Assembly (NCBI GenBank): GCA_030323885.1
Contig: CM059192.1
Location: forward strand, 66,232,977-66,296,976
Direction of reading: 5' to 3'
DNA length: 64,000 nucleotides
Origin: Branchipolynoe longqiensis
Lineage: Eukaryota > Annelida > Polychaeta > Phyllodocida > Polynoidae
Part shown: positions 1-11,100 of the stretch, in pieces
How the letters are laid out: every line of letters starts with the position of its first letter
How positions within the stretch are numbered: the stretch's first letter is position 1
The notes under the pieces: generated by a model
What the model saw: the letters and a program-made list of their open reading frames with translations, nothing else
The model's database searches: none
What the model was told of the DNA's origin: nothing
Program-made: the position numbers and the translations under genes

Positions 1-1475
1 TGCTTTTGGTATGAATTGTGTTGGTAGTGAGTGTGTTCAGTTTCCGTATATGTGGGTGGTTAAGAAGGTTCTGTATTTAGTTTGTATTGGTTTGTTTTGG
101 CAGGTGTCTGCCTTCGGTTTTTTTGCTTTGGTTTAGTATGAGTATGTAGAGTTTATGTAATTAGTGTGTCCACAATTCTCAATGTGGATAGATAGTTCCA
201 TGTGTCTAATAATCATGTGTCAAAACTGAAGAAAATAAGAACAGTGAAGCAAAAGAGGGGGAAAGAAGAAGAAAAGAAACAAAGAAAATTACTTTTAAAT
301 AAAATGAGGAATGCAAGGAATCCCAGGAACATAAAAGCATTTCGTGTAAGGAATGGATGCTTTTTGTGTTCGTTTGGCTTATTGGGGTTTTAGATCATAG
401 CAACACTGAAGATGCTCTCACGGCCGGCAATAGACGCATGCCTGTTTAGCACCAGCCGACTCAAACGATGGACTTGCGACTTGGTTGATTATTCCTAATC
501 TTCCTCTAAACTCATGAATTATCATGACTTATTTAGTTGGCGACTTAATCAGCGCTGATCCGTCCGCACGCCGGAAATTCATACCGGAAGTGATGGTGTG
601 CAGCTGAAATTGCACCCGGCGTTTTCAGCCATTGTATCCACAGGAACCGGAACAGTTCACAGTGACAACGGTTATGTTAGGAGACACCCCCCCCCCCCTC
701 TCAACACCCCCGCTTCCCGGAACCCCTTTGAGTGGAATTGAATATAATGACAGCAGGTCAATTCCATCAATTTGCTCATCAAACCGGAAAAGTTTCACTT
801 TTTCTTGAAAAAGAATTTAATCGAAATTGCTGAATCAGCATCTTTTCCCATCAAACTAAAGGGCGTATCATGTGATTCGTTAAAAACAAATGTATTTGAT
901 CAAAACTACTACAAAAAGTGACCTAGAAATGCGGTCTTAAATGAATTAACACATTTTTTAGTGAAAGCTGGACTTTGGCCTGTTTGCAATCTACAAGCAG
1001 TTAGTTACAAGGCACAAACAAGAAGCAAGAAAACCAAAATGATTACTAAAACAAAATTCAAAAGATTCAAATCAAATTGGACTAGTGCTGCCCAGTGGTG
1101 AAAACAAGTGTTAACACACTTAGCCATTATGAACAGGGTCAATACATTCATCACACACAAAAAGAAAGAAAAATACATTCGGTAATTTGAGCTCAAACCT
1201 AATAGGAGTAATTGATCTGGGAGGAAACATTATACTCTTAACTGCTTAATACAGCACATCTATTATTAGTAGTTCAGTGACGTCACACAGGGAACATTGG
1301 TCTACCTGTTTACATGTGTTATAAGGCCTGTCCAAAATCATTCAAATTCACTTTGGGAGTAGGGCTTGACCTACTTTCCGAGTCTGTAACAGTTCCTGTT
1401 CTACGCCACTGAACATAGTCGTCACGGCCGAATGGCATTAATTAATATACACAGCCTGGACACAGATGTCCTCGT
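1..1475. other. Unassigned AT-rich DNA
   Basis: I see no repeat family or gene here. A 63-codon Lys/Arg-rich frame at 202-393 has no recognisable domain and looks like chance. There is a short C homopolymer near 687-699. Nothing resembles a core promoter or an exon. Confidence 0.5.
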
Positions 1476-1545
1476 TGTTGTTGGTTGTTGTTTTACGTCC
1501 TTGCAACATCTAATGTCATATCAGGACGGGCAGATATCATCAATC
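1476..1545 (-). mobile_element. SINE-A 3'-tail fragment
   Basis: On the minus strand this reads as the SINE-A 3' end: the tail motif around 'gacgtaaaac' preceded by the 'atgacattagatgttgc' block. The rest of the element is absent. Confidence 0.6.
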
Positions 1546-1743
1546 CATGCTAGGGCCATAAATCACTCCTCCTAGATAATAGGTTTTCAAGCTATGCACA
1601 TTAAGACTAGCTAGATTTAATTATAATAATTACGGATAAGTACATTTATTGTTGTTAAAGTTAGAGGCCCTTTAATGAAATGCATTTTATTAGCATAGAT
1701 ATATGTTATTAGTGCTGTGACGCATTTGTTTTATTTATATTTT

Positions 1744-2058
1744 GGTGTTCTCTGTGGCGGAGTGGTTAGAGTGTCTGACTTTTTTCTGGTCAGCCTCCTA
1801 ATCTGAAGGTTGGTGTTTCGATTCCCCATGCCCCCACCTCTGCCAATTTGGATTTCCACCGCTGTGTATAACTTACAGTGTCATCAAAGGCCAGTTGCTC
1901 TCATACCATGTCTATGTGGTGTGGGAGGTTAAAAATCCTTTGGGTCGGTAAATGAGTAGGTAGGCTCAGGCTTTCTATTGCCAAACTATATAATTGTGAA
2001 AACAGGTTTATTCAGACCTATCCATGATAGGCAGTATACATCTTTAAGAAAAAAAACC
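1744..2058 (+). mobile_element. SINE-B, near full length
   Basis: A tRNA-derived head carries a good box A (TGGCGGAGTGG) and a recognisable box B (TTCGATTCC), so it resembles an internal RNA polymerase III promoter. A body follows, then an A-rich 3' end after 'ggcagtatacatcttt'. The same unit recurs at 61607-61917 (+) and, inverted, at 5651-5880, 11173-11507 and 27705-28013. No coding potential. Confidence 0.8.
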
Positions 2059-2203
2059 GCTTTGTTTGTTTTAAATATGATAAGGAAATAATAATAGACA
2101 TGATGTTGTAAATGCAACAATTGAAGTCACTGTATATGCAATTTACAACCGATTCGTTCTTACACTGTCATCTCATCTCTCAATTGGCTTAATTTCTTTG
2201 TTT

Positions 2204-2581
2204 GAGTTTTACATCCTAGAAACATCAATGTTCATATTAGGACTGCTACTCACCTGTGACAGTTGGCAATCACAATGATTTTATAGTGCTTCCTCACTAG
2301 GAGATCAGATATCCGACTCAGTGCATACACATGGCGAGTTTATAGTGCTCCTTAACTGGGATAGCAGGGCCACCTGCATCATGAGGTGATTTCCCACTCA
2401 GTCACATTATCATGGTACTGAGCTAACCAGTCCTTGCCCTATCCTAATGATGCTGAGCGCCAAGCAAGGAAGTGACAACTATCAATTCTGTAAGTCATTG
2501 GTTTGACTTAGTCGGTTTTCGAACTCCCGACCTTCCGGACGAGAAGCCTGCACTCTACCCATTGTGGCATTGCGTCCTGTA
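2204..2581 (-). mobile_element. SINE-A with internal duplication
   Basis: The 3' tail is at the left and the tRNA-like head at the right ('ttcgaactcccgacc' is the complement of box B). The 'ttatagtgct' block occurs twice, so part of the body is duplicated relative to other copies. Confidence 0.7.
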
Positions 2582-2639
2582 TCTATCTCAATTTGGAGCA
2601 CACGTCATTCAGCTTGAGCGGACGGCAGCATATTAATTA

Positions 2640-2815
2640 TTGGATGCCTCTATTGTCATGGTACCATGGCGACAAAAGGATATTTTATAATCATGGTACA
2701 GAGACAGCAGTGCGACAGTCTAGCATCATGGTACCATTGATATAGATCGACACTCTAGCTTCACGGTACTGTCTCTTTAGATCCAAAGTCTACAGTCAAT
2801 GCCTACCCAAAATAT
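2640..2815. repeat. Degenerate catggtac-rich repeat
   Basis: The octamer 'catggtac' and variants recur at irregular 40-60 base spacing, with 'gacagtctagcatc'-like blocks between. A related piece is at about 3270. This is likely an old, decayed tandem array. Confidence 0.4.
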
Positions 2816-2843
2816 CTAACCCTAACCTTAACCCTAACCCTGA
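2816..2843 (-). repeat. Interstitial telomere-like tract
   Basis: About four units of CCCTAA on the plus strand (TTAGGG on the minus strand), one of them imperfect (ccttaa). It is too short for a chromosome end, so it is an interstitial telomere-like sequence. Confidence 0.75.
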
Positions 2844-2885
2844 GCAGAACCGTGATTGCAGAATAATATATGATCGTCACGATCA

Positions 2886-3222
2886 GACGGGATGGCCGAA
2901 TGAGTTAGAGCGTCCGTCTCCCGTGTTGGTAGATCATGGGGTCATGGGTTCGAACATTGGTCGAGTCAAACCAATGACTTAAAAATTGATACTTGTTGCT
3001 GTCTAGCCTGGCGCTCGGCATTATTAGGTTAGGGCACGGACTGGTTGGCTTAGTGTCAGGATAATGTGACTGAGTGGGATATCAGGTCATGGTGCTATCG
3101 GCCTGGTTTTCCAGTGGGGCAGCACTATACAGTTGCCATAAGTGCGCACTGTCACAAGTCGGTACCTGTCCTGACATGACCTTAGATGTTGCTAGGACGT
3201 AAAAGAACAACAAACAAACAAA
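2886..3222 (+). mobile_element. SINE-A, full length
   Basis: A clean reference copy. The tRNA-like head has 'ggccgaatgagttagagc' as box A region and 'gggttcgaac' as box B region. It is followed by the constant 'gtcgagtcaaacca', the body ('gggatatcaggtcatgg', 'ggggcagcactata'), and a tail ending 'taggacgtaaaa' plus a CAAA-type A-rich end. Confidence 0.85.
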
Positions 3223-3530
3223 TGATCGTCACGGGACTGACGTGACTATAGAATCTCGCGCTAGTGGCACGGTACCGTGACAATAGTCATTCCGTTAATT
3301 ATTCCCGCAGCGGAGTGAGTGCGCGCCTGCGCAGTGACTTCTCCTGACATGGGCTCGCACCGACTGCGAGCCTGTAAAACCTAATATGACGTAATACATC
3401 AAACGGGAAGCCATTAGTTCCAATACTTCCGCCGCGTTTCACACGAGGGAGCGCTTCGGGCGGGCAGTAGATCGGCTCACGACAAGACACGAGGTACCGT
3501 AAAAACGAGGCTGCGGCGATATTGTCTCGT
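3223..3530. other. Unassigned, moderately GC-rich
   Basis: No repeat family recognised. It includes a short decayed 'cacggtaccgtgac' palindrome near 3268-3281. The frames crossing it lack known domains. Confidence 0.4.
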
Positions 3531-3668
3531 GTGAGCGGGGAGCGGGGCGCGTGACGTGGGGAGCGGGGCGCGGGGCGCGGGGCGCTGGGAGCGGGGCGCG
3601 GGGAGCGGGGAGCGGGGAGCGGGGCGCGTGGCGCGGGACGTGGGGCGCGGGGCGCCGGGAGCGGGGCG
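3531..3668. repeat. 7-bp GC-rich tandem repeat
   Basis: Roughly twenty units of gcggggc/gcgggga-type heptamers. Because 7 is not a multiple of 3, all frames stay open and give Gly/Ala/Arg-rich pseudo-ORFs on both strands. These are not genes. Confidence 0.8.
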
Positions 3669-3710
3669 TGTGTCGGGAATTAGCCGCTTTGCGCGCACAT
3701 GGGCCATGCT

Positions 3711-4459
3711 GGCCCTGTCACACTACGACGTTTCGCCCCAACGCGCCTCGACGTGTTGCCTTTTTGGTCGAAACGTCGGGACACGTTACCGGCGCGTTAA
3801 CGGCGCGTCGGTACACGTTGAGTGATAGCAACGTGTGAATGGACACGTCGGCACGCGTCGTGTCGCGCTGATCGTTTTGTGCCTGCACAAAACTTTCAAC
3901 GCGGCCCGATGCGCGCCGACGGGTTGGAGGGGGCGTTACGGACGTGTTACCAACATGTCGATACCCGTTGGCGGCACGCCGGGGGAACGCTGCCAGAACG
4001 TTGATCAACGTCGGTTAGCGTTGGCTTTTTCCCCCCAAAATGCGACCGTTCCGTCGGCGTGTCCGTAACGTCCGATCGACGGGTAGTGGGCTCGATATTA
4101 GCGTTGCTCCAGCGTTTTTCGACGCGTTTGACGTGTTGCCGGCGCATCTGGACGTGCTGGTAGCAGGTCTAGACGTGTTCCCGGCGCATCTTGACGTGTT
4201 GATGGCGGGTGTGTACGCGTTGACACGGTACTAACACGCTACCAACGCGCTGCCGGCACGCCACTAACACACCACCAACACAACACGCTACCAACGCGCC
4301 AATGACACGCTACTAACATGCCAATAACATGCCACGAACACGCTGCAATCCGTCGAACTTTTTCCCACAACGCCGACGTGTCACAACGTGTCTCGAGCCC
4401 TAGCAAATATCTTGCGCGTTGTCGGCGCGCCGGGGGAAACGTCGTAGTGTGACAGGGCC
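3711..4459. mobile_element. Non-autonomous TIR element, 749 bp, complete
   Basis: It begins GGCCCTGTCACACTACGACG and ends with the exact reverse complement. The terminal inverted repeats match perfectly for about 24 bases. The interior is CpG-rich, packed with degenerate acgcgt/ggcgcg-type words, and shows no transposase. A related copy without its left end is at 22310-23032. The flanks show no clear target duplication. The superfamily cannot be assigned from the ends alone. Confidence 0.8.
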
Positions 4460-4469
4460 ATAAGGACCG

Positions 4470-5512
4470 CCCTCGCCGCCTCGTTATACTCCCATATCCC
4501 TCGCCAACGCTCTCTACCGCCCGGAACCACACCCTTAGTTCCTTCCCCCTGCCCTGCCGCCCATTCCCTCCCCATGCCGCCCAACCTCCCCATGCCGCCC
4601 CCAACCCCCCATACCGATCCTACCACCCCTTACTGCCCCTCCACCCCACACTCCCCATGCCGCCCCCTACCGCCCCCTCCCACCCCTTGCAGACATTTTC
4701 TGTCTCCTGCCTCCCCCTACTCCCCCTCCACCCTACACCGCTCTCAACCGCCCCCTACCGCTCCTACACCCTACAGGCCCCGCCGCCCCCTACCGCCCCT
4801 ACCCTCCCATATACCCCCCCTACGCCCCCGTACCGCCCCTACCGCCCCCTACCGCCCCCTACAGCACCACTACCGCCCCCTACCGCCCAACCCAACACAT
4901 TTGACATCGCCAACCAGTGGTTACCACACCCACCCCCTCCCCCATAGCCCCCATACCACCACCCCAGCACCTCCACAGCCCCACCCCACCCAATCAGCCT
5001 CACAAGGGCCCTTACCGCGCCCCTACCACAAACCAGCGTCCCGAGCAATCACATCGCTTCCCCATCCACCGTCACCGCAAAAACCGCCCCCCCCTCCCCA
5101 TCGCTAAGACCCCCACGCGCCTCCGCCCCCGTGAAACCACACCCCACCCCCGCAAACCCACCGCTACACAGCCCCATCCCGCACCCACCCCCCCTACCCC
5201 CCGCCCACAGCCCCACTCCCCACACCCCCCCCACCACAACCCCATCCCGCACCCACCACCCCTACCCCCCCCCACAGCCGACAGCCAGCCCCCATCCCCC
5301 ACCACAGCCCATCCCGCACCCATCCAGCTACCCCCCGCCCACCCAGCCCCACCCCCGCACCCACCCCCACCACAGCCCCAGCCCGCACCCACCACCTCTA
5401 CCCCCTCCCCACGCCCACCCTCACCGCCTCCAGCCCCGCTAACTAGCTTATTCACAACCCCTCCCGTCCCCTTCAGCCCACCTCCGACCAACACTGTCCC
5501 CCGACAAAGGTA
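4470..5512. repeat. C-rich low-complexity block
   Basis: About 1 kb of ccccctaccg/cccacc words, nearly free of G runs on the plus strand. It produces several 100-200 codon Pro/Thr/His-rich frames on the plus strand and Gly-rich ones on the minus strand, all explained by composition. Confidence 0.8.
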
Positions 5513-5650
5513 ATATGGACGGATGGGCTGCTTCGTGCATGAATCATGCGTTAATGTTTATTGGTAATGTGGTTCTACTGGGAACGTCGGTGTTATGCTG
5601 GTGACGTGTGTACTAGTACTAACAAGGATCAGCTACATTCCCCCGTCTCA

Positions 5651-5880
5651 ACATTTATTTTCTTGAAGATTTATACTGCCTATTATGGATAAGTCTGAAT
5701 AGACTTGTTTTCACCATTAGACAGTTTGTCGATAGAAAGCCCAAGCCTACACTTTAAAGACCCAAGGGATTTTTAACCTCCCACACCGCATAGACATGGT
5801 ATGAGAGCAACTGGCTTCAGATTAGGAGTCCGACCTAGAAAAACGTTAAACACACTAACCACTCCGCCACAGAGAACATC
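5651..5880 (-). mobile_element. SINE-B, internally deleted
   Basis: The 3' end ('cttgaagatttatactgcc') is at the left and the head ('ccacagagaac') at the right. About 80 bases including box B are missing compared with the copy at 11173-11507. Confidence 0.75.
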
Positions 5881-5927
5881 ACAACATAGACTCAATAATA
5901 TCTTATCGCTTCATCTGAATGCATCCT

Positions 5928-6016
5928 AGTTGAACGTAGTTGAACGTAGTTGAACGTAGTTGAACGGAGTTGAACGTAGGTGAACGTAGTTGACCATAGT
6001 TGAACATAGTTGAACG
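5928..6016. repeat. Decamer array, tagttgaacg
   Basis: About nine units of 10 bp with single-base changes. The same decamer reappears at 6303-6368, 6826-6855 and, inverted, at 6996-7026. Confidence 0.8.
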
Positions 6017-6135
6017 TCCCGGGCATCCATCCTTCTCCGTGATGAGAATGGGATAAGTATGTGTGGGCCCTGAGTTCCGATTTAAGCTTTGGACATGTTC
6101 AAAAGAGAGGTAGACTTAGCCTCTGTGATGATAAC

Positions 6136-6262
6136 GTACTCTAGCATATTCTAGCATACTCTAGCACACTCTAGCACACTCTAGTGTACTCTAGCGCACT
6201 CTAGCGCACTCTAGCATACTCTAGCGTACTTCTTACTGTATTCTAGGGTACTGTAGCGTACT
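6136..6262. repeat. Decamer array, actctagcat
   Basis: About twelve 10-bp units (actctagcac, actctagcgc and similar). It has the same 10-bp period as the neighbouring array but an unrelated sequence. Confidence 0.8.
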
Positions 6263-6392
6263 TTGACCTGCACAAAACCTTGGCCCTTCTGCCGTGGTCA
6301 CATAGCAGTTAGTGGACGAAGTTGAACATGGTTCAACATAGTGGAGGGTAACGTAGTTGAACGTAGTTTTTTGTTTGTTTTTTTGTTTGTTA

Positions 6393-6823
6393 TTGAGGCT
6401 GTATTTATACTGTCCATAGCATATAAGCCTGGGTATTCAGGCTTGTTTTCAATGCTGGCCAGCTGTAGTGTCGGCGTTATCTTATCATACAGTAGCTGCT
6501 GATAAGGTATTTGATTGCCTGCATTTCAGCAGCAGATAGATAGTTGGTTGGTCTGGTTAGTAGTCTATGTTAATTTTTTGGGGATTTTCTTGGCATATAT
6601 GTGCTTTATTTTTTCTACTCTTATTTCTAGACTAGCCTACTCCTATTTACATATCATAGGCTTGTACGTAGCTGTGTGGTGTGCTATCTGGCTACTTTTG
6701 GCATGGTTACGTTCCATTGGGCGTCCTGCTGGTGGGCCGTGACATATCATGTGCCCCTTTGCAGTGCAGCTTAGAGGGGGTTTCCTAGCCTTATTTTGCA
6801 CAGATATTTTTTGTATGATATTA
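6393..6823 (+). mobile_element. Element D, about 430 bp
   Basis: It opens with 'ttattgaggctgtatttata' and closes near 'tattttgcacagatattt'. Homologous copies lie at 33625-34105 (long) and 58159-58403 (short). It splits the tagttgaacg decamer array. No obvious terminal inverted repeats or coding capacity, so its class is unknown. Confidence 0.7.
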
Positions 6824-6825
6824 GT

Positions 6826-7026
6826 TGAATGTAGTTGAATGTAGTTGGATGTACCGGGATCCATACCATAACATACCGGGATCCATACCGTAACGTATTT
6901 ATCCATACTATTAGGTGGGTGATCAACCAAAACCTGCTGTACCTTAACGTAGTTTAACATAGTGATAGCACATTTCAACCATGTTAATATATCCTACATT
7001 CAACTACGTTCAACTACGTTCACTAA
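6826..7026. repeat. Right part of the split decamer array
   Basis: The agttgaatgt decamers resume directly after element D. From about 6996 the same decamer runs in inverted orientation (caactacgtt). Between them sit short 'gggatccatacc' direct repeats. Confidence 0.55.
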
Positions 7027-7129
7027 CGTGTATGTGACCGGGGTCTCACTGTCTATCGGCGAAAACAAGTCATTAGACTTAATCGCTATGGGCAGCATAA
7101 ATACAGGCATCACCAATAAAACAAAGCAA

Positions 7130-7375
7130 CTCCAATGCAACAAAGGAAACAACAACAAAACAACACCACTCTTAACAACAACACTCTTAACAACAACACA
7201 ATACCATTACTCTCAAGAACAAAGCAACAACAGAGCAATAATAAACCAACAACACTCTTCACAGCAAAACAACATCAAGGCGACAGCAACAGTCTCATCA
7301 ACAAACTAGCAACCCAACAACAGCACAACAAAAGCAAAGCAACAACAAAGCAATAACAAAGGAACAACAACGCAG
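7130..7375. repeat. CAA-rich low-complexity DNA
   Basis: Interrupted (aac)n/(caa)n sequence giving Gln/Asn/Thr-rich pseudo-frames. It resumes at 8222-8412, so the LINE fragment and neighbouring 250 bases appear inserted into it. Confidence 0.7.
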
Positions 7376-7975
7376 TAAAAATCATCATCATCATCATGCT
7401 GTCGGTCACGATGTGACAAAGACTGCTTTCATTACTTGACTGCCGCTCTCCATTTAGCTCTCTGCTGTGAGAGTTGCGTCCATGAGTCGGTCTTAATGTC
7501 TCTCAGATCTTCCATAGAGGGCAGCCCCATCCGTTTGAGTATTTCCTTATTCGTCACTTTGTCCTTCCAGGTTAGCCTCATGATTGAATGCAGATGTCGC
7601 ATCATGAAGGCATGCAGCTTTTTCACCTGTCGTCTGTACACTGTCCAGGCCTCGGCTCCATATAGTAGGGTGGATAGCATGATTGCATGGTAGATCTTAC
7701 CTTTGACCCGAATGGACACATGGTGGTTGTTCCAGAGTCTCTGGCGTAGTCGGCCGAAAGATGCGCTAGCCTTGGCCATCCTCCTCTGTATCTCAGCATC
7801 AATGCGTCCATCACTTGATATAGTGCTTCCGAGATAGGTGAATTCCGAAACAGAGTTCAGCTTGTTTCCGTCAACCACCATCATTTCATGAAAGCTGCCT
7901 GCAAAAGTGTTGAAGTGCTGCTGGCTTTTGCAAGTTACCAGTGGCACTCTCTCGGGGAGTAAATAGAGGTTTCAC
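7376..7975 (-). pseudogene. LINE reverse transcriptase 3' fragment (copy 1)
   Basis: On the minus strand a frame of about 170 codons (7947 to 7432) carries the downstream part of a non-LTR retrotransposon reverse transcriptase. It starts near the 'FTYLGSTISSDGRID' block and ends 'KWRAAVK' before the stop. It would be the thumb/connection region, with no catalytic YADD-type site, so it is inactive. Compared with the copy at 30551-31370 it lacks about 55 codons in the middle (the 'QWTGHLMRM' and 'SGYRKRG' region). A short 3' UTR follows, then (TGA)n. The clade is not assigned. Confidence 0.8.
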
Positions 7976-8221
7976 ACCGGCAAGAACATGTCAAGACAGG
8001 CGCAAAACTATTTGTCCCTGCAGTGGCTAGTCGGGAGATGTTGGGAGTTCCATACATCAATCGCCCTTAATGCTGCCACAGTGACATGGTTTTCTGTTTA
8101 GGGTTTGCTCCCTTAGCCTTCGGTTCTGTCAAGAACCTGTACCACAAGGTAGTGGTTTACAACTCTGCAAGGCAGGGGCGTCAAACTCCCTGAGGTATTT
8201 CTATACCTGCAATACCTGCCT
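7976..8221. other. Unassigned block beside LINE copy 1
   Basis: Not recognised. It lies between the LINE fragment and the resumption of CAA-rich DNA, so it may be part of the same insertion. Confidence 0.3.
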
Positions 8222-8412
8222 ACCTACAAGAACACAGAAACAAAAAGGCAACAATAAAACTGTTAACAACAAAGCAATAACAAAACTATCAACATCAAAG
8301 CAACAACAAACGCTGAACATAAAGTAACAACACAACAACAAGAAAACAATCAACAACAAAACAGAAGCAAAGTGCTCAACTATAAAGCAACAACAAAACT
8401 AGCAACAGTAAT
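8222..8412. repeat. CAA-rich low-complexity DNA, right part
   Basis: The same composition and words (acaacaaaac, caacaacaaa) as 7130-7375. Confidence 0.7.
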
Positions 8413-8617
8413 GTATTTCACCACATTCTACTTAAACAACATGGAGATTCAGTCTTCATTATATGAGATGTTTAATCTGGCATGAGGTAACTCCATATTC
8501 CATTCCACTCTTAAATACAGACACAACCCTAGACACACACCTACACACACACCTACACACATACATATTCAACTGTGGCCTGCCGTCTTGCCCTTGTTCG
8601 GTTGCGTCATAATGCTC

Positions 8618-9900
8618 ATGCACTCAATCACTCACTCACTCAGCCACTCACTCAACCACTCACTCAACCACTCACTCAACCACTCACTCATTAACTCACT
8701 CAGTAACTCATTAACTTACTCCTTAACTCACTCAGTAACTCAGTCAGTAACTCACTCATTAAGTCACCCATGAGCTCATTAACTCACGCATATACACTCA
8801 GAAATGCACTCATTCACTCACGCATTAACCCATGCATTAACTCACTCATTAAGTCACTCATTACCTCACCCATTAGCTCACTAATTAACTCACTCATTAA
8901 CCTGCTCAATAACTCACTCACTAACTCAGTGACACACTCATTAACTCACTCAGTAACTCACTCATTAACTCAGTCACTAACTCACTCATTAACTCGCACA
9001 TTAAGTCACCAATTAACTCATTAACTCATGCATAAACGCACTCTTAAACGCACTGATTCGCTGGCAGAATAACTCACATATTAACTCACGTATTAACTCA
9101 CTGATTAACTCACCCATTGACTCACTGATTAACTCACTGATTAACTCACTGATTAACTCACTCATTATGTCACTCATTAACTCACATATTACGTCACTCA
9201 TTAACTTACTCATTAACCCATTAACTTACTCATTAACTCACTCATTAACTCATTCATTAACTCGGTCATTAACTCACACCTTAACTCATTACCTTATTCA
9301 ATAACTCAGTCATTAACTTACTCATTAACTCACTCATTCTCTCACTCATTAACTCACTTATTATATCACTCATTAACTCACTCATTACCTCATTACATTA
9401 TCCAATACCTTACTCATTAACTCAGTCATTAGCTCACTCATTAACCCACTCAATAACTCACTCATTAACTTACATATTTACTCCCTCATTGACTTAGCCA
9501 TTAACTCACTCATTAACTCACTCATTAACTCGCTCATTACCTCATTCATTAACTCACTCATTAACTCACTCATTAACTCACTCATTAACTCACTCATTAG
9601 CTCACACACTAATTCACTCATGAACTCACACATTAGCTCATTAATTCATTAATTCACTCATTAACTCACTCACTAACTCACTCATTAACTCCAGCATTAA
9701 CTCCCACATCAAATGGCATATTAACTCATGTATTAACTCACTCATTAACTCACTCATTAACTCACTCATTAACGCACTCATTAACTCACTCATTAATTCA
9801 CACATTATCTCATTAATTCACTCATTAACTCACTCACTAACTCACACATTAACTCACATATTAACTCACTCATTAACTAACTCATTAACTCACTCAACCC
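8618..9900. repeat. 12-bp satellite, actcattaactc
   Basis: Nearly 1.3 kb of a 12-bp unit (actcattaactc) with 4-bp sub-periodicity (ctca, actc). It grades from an actcaacc-type start into a cattaact-type body. Frames within it encode Ser/Leu/Thr/Asn repeats and are not genes. Confidence 0.9.
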
Positions 9901-10170
9901 ACAAACATCATAACGCGGTCCTTTACCAATGCTTAATGCAATGCACTTCCTTCCGGAAGTGTCCTTTGACTGCGTCAGATCTGCCTCGCACGCGCAGACT
10001 TGGCCACTTCCTGTCGGCCGTCTGCCGTGAGCGGGGCGGGGTATTCGAGTTGTCGGCGCGTTAAACCAGGGTTCCGCATGAGTGAATCCCGTGCCTTCAT
10101 CCTCTGCGTGGCTTTTGCATGTGTTATGCAGATGTAATTAGGCCTGCGTGCAGTAATTAGGGTGGTTACT

Positions 10171-10448
10171 TGTTGGAGTTTTGCCTCCTGGCAACATCTA
10201 GGTCATATCAGGAAGGGTACCGACTTGACAGCTCACACTAATGCCAACGTTATAGTGCTGCCCCACTGCAAAATCAGGCCACCGGCACCATGACCTGATA
10301 TCCCACTCAGTCACATTATCTTGATACTGAGCTGGTCCTTGCCCTATCCTATTAATGCCGAGCGCCAGGCTAGGAAGCAACAAGAAGCAATTTCATAAGG
10401 CATTGGTTTGATTCGACCGGGAACCGAACTCCCGACCCTGCCCGGTTC
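10171..10448 (-). mobile_element. SINE-A
   Basis: Tail at the left ('cctggcaacatctaggtcat') and box B complement at the right ('accgaactcccgacc'). The 5' end of the head is truncated. Confidence 0.75.
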
Positions 10449-10503
10449 AGTAATTAGGTGGCTTCCTTGAGCATCATCAGTTAATCCATTCCAAAGGCAT
10501 CTA

Positions 10504-10681
10504 CAGTAAAACCTCTCTAAATTGACCGACCTTGAGACCGACTTTAAGTGCTCCATTTAGGGAGTTGGTCGGGTTAGTGAGTTAGAATATGGTTAAAATG
10601 GTATTTTTGGCACTCAAATAAAGCGATCGAAATAGGGGAGTGGTCGGTCTGTGGAGGTGGTCAGTTAGAGAGGTTTTACTG
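10504..10681. mobile_element. Pogo/Tigger-like MITE, 178 bp
   Basis: Terminal inverted repeats begin CAGTAAAACCTCTCTAA and are flanked by TA on both sides (10502-10503 and 10682-10683), the Tc1/mariner target. Internal inverted words 'gaccgacctt' and 'gtggtcggtc' are present. The ends resemble pogo/Tigger. No transposase. A second copy is at 40683-40859. Confidence 0.85.
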
Positions 10682-10789
10682 TACTTCAGCTAGGTGTGCT
10701 CTATGGTAGGGGAGGACGGAAATATCCTGCCTAAGCACTCCATATAAATTTCTCTTTTAATTTGTTGTTAAAGAAGCATATTAACATGT

Positions 10790-10985
10790 GATGGCCACCG
10801 TTCTGGTAGGTCATGGGATTCCAATCTCCGGGATCGGGCCCTTGCCGAGTCAAACCAAATGACTTTAACATCTTAATTGTCGTTAATGAGTGAGTTAATG
10901 TGAGGGTGTGAGGGTAGAACAAGGCCTTGTGCAATGAGGAAGACCAATTGTCCACGATTGACATTTCTCTTGCTTAATCAATTAA
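10790..10985 (+). mobile_element. SINE-A head with alternative tail L
   Basis: It starts within the tRNA-like region ('tggtaggtcatggg') and keeps the constant 'gagtcaaacca'. It then switches to a tail ('gcaatgaggaagacca ... cttgcttaatcaatta') seen also at 29365-29445 and inverted at 27705-27770, not to the usual SINE-A tail. Confidence 0.65.
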
Positions 10986-11100
10986 TTTCCCATAAGAATT
11001 CCAACAACAACACAAACAGATAAAGAAAACAGCATGGCAATGTCAGATTGTAATCTATGTAGTTAATTCTATTTCCATCTCCTTCCATAGGGCGATGAAA

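Noticed and set aside
202..393. Lys/Arg-rich 63-codon ORF
   Set aside because: Short, isolated, compositionally biased, with no supporting promoter, splice or domain signal.
4239..5513. Several overlapping ORFs of 100-200 codons on both strands
   Set aside because: They lie wholly in C-rich low-complexity DNA and consist of Pro/Thr/His or Gly/Val runs with no domain; composition explains them.
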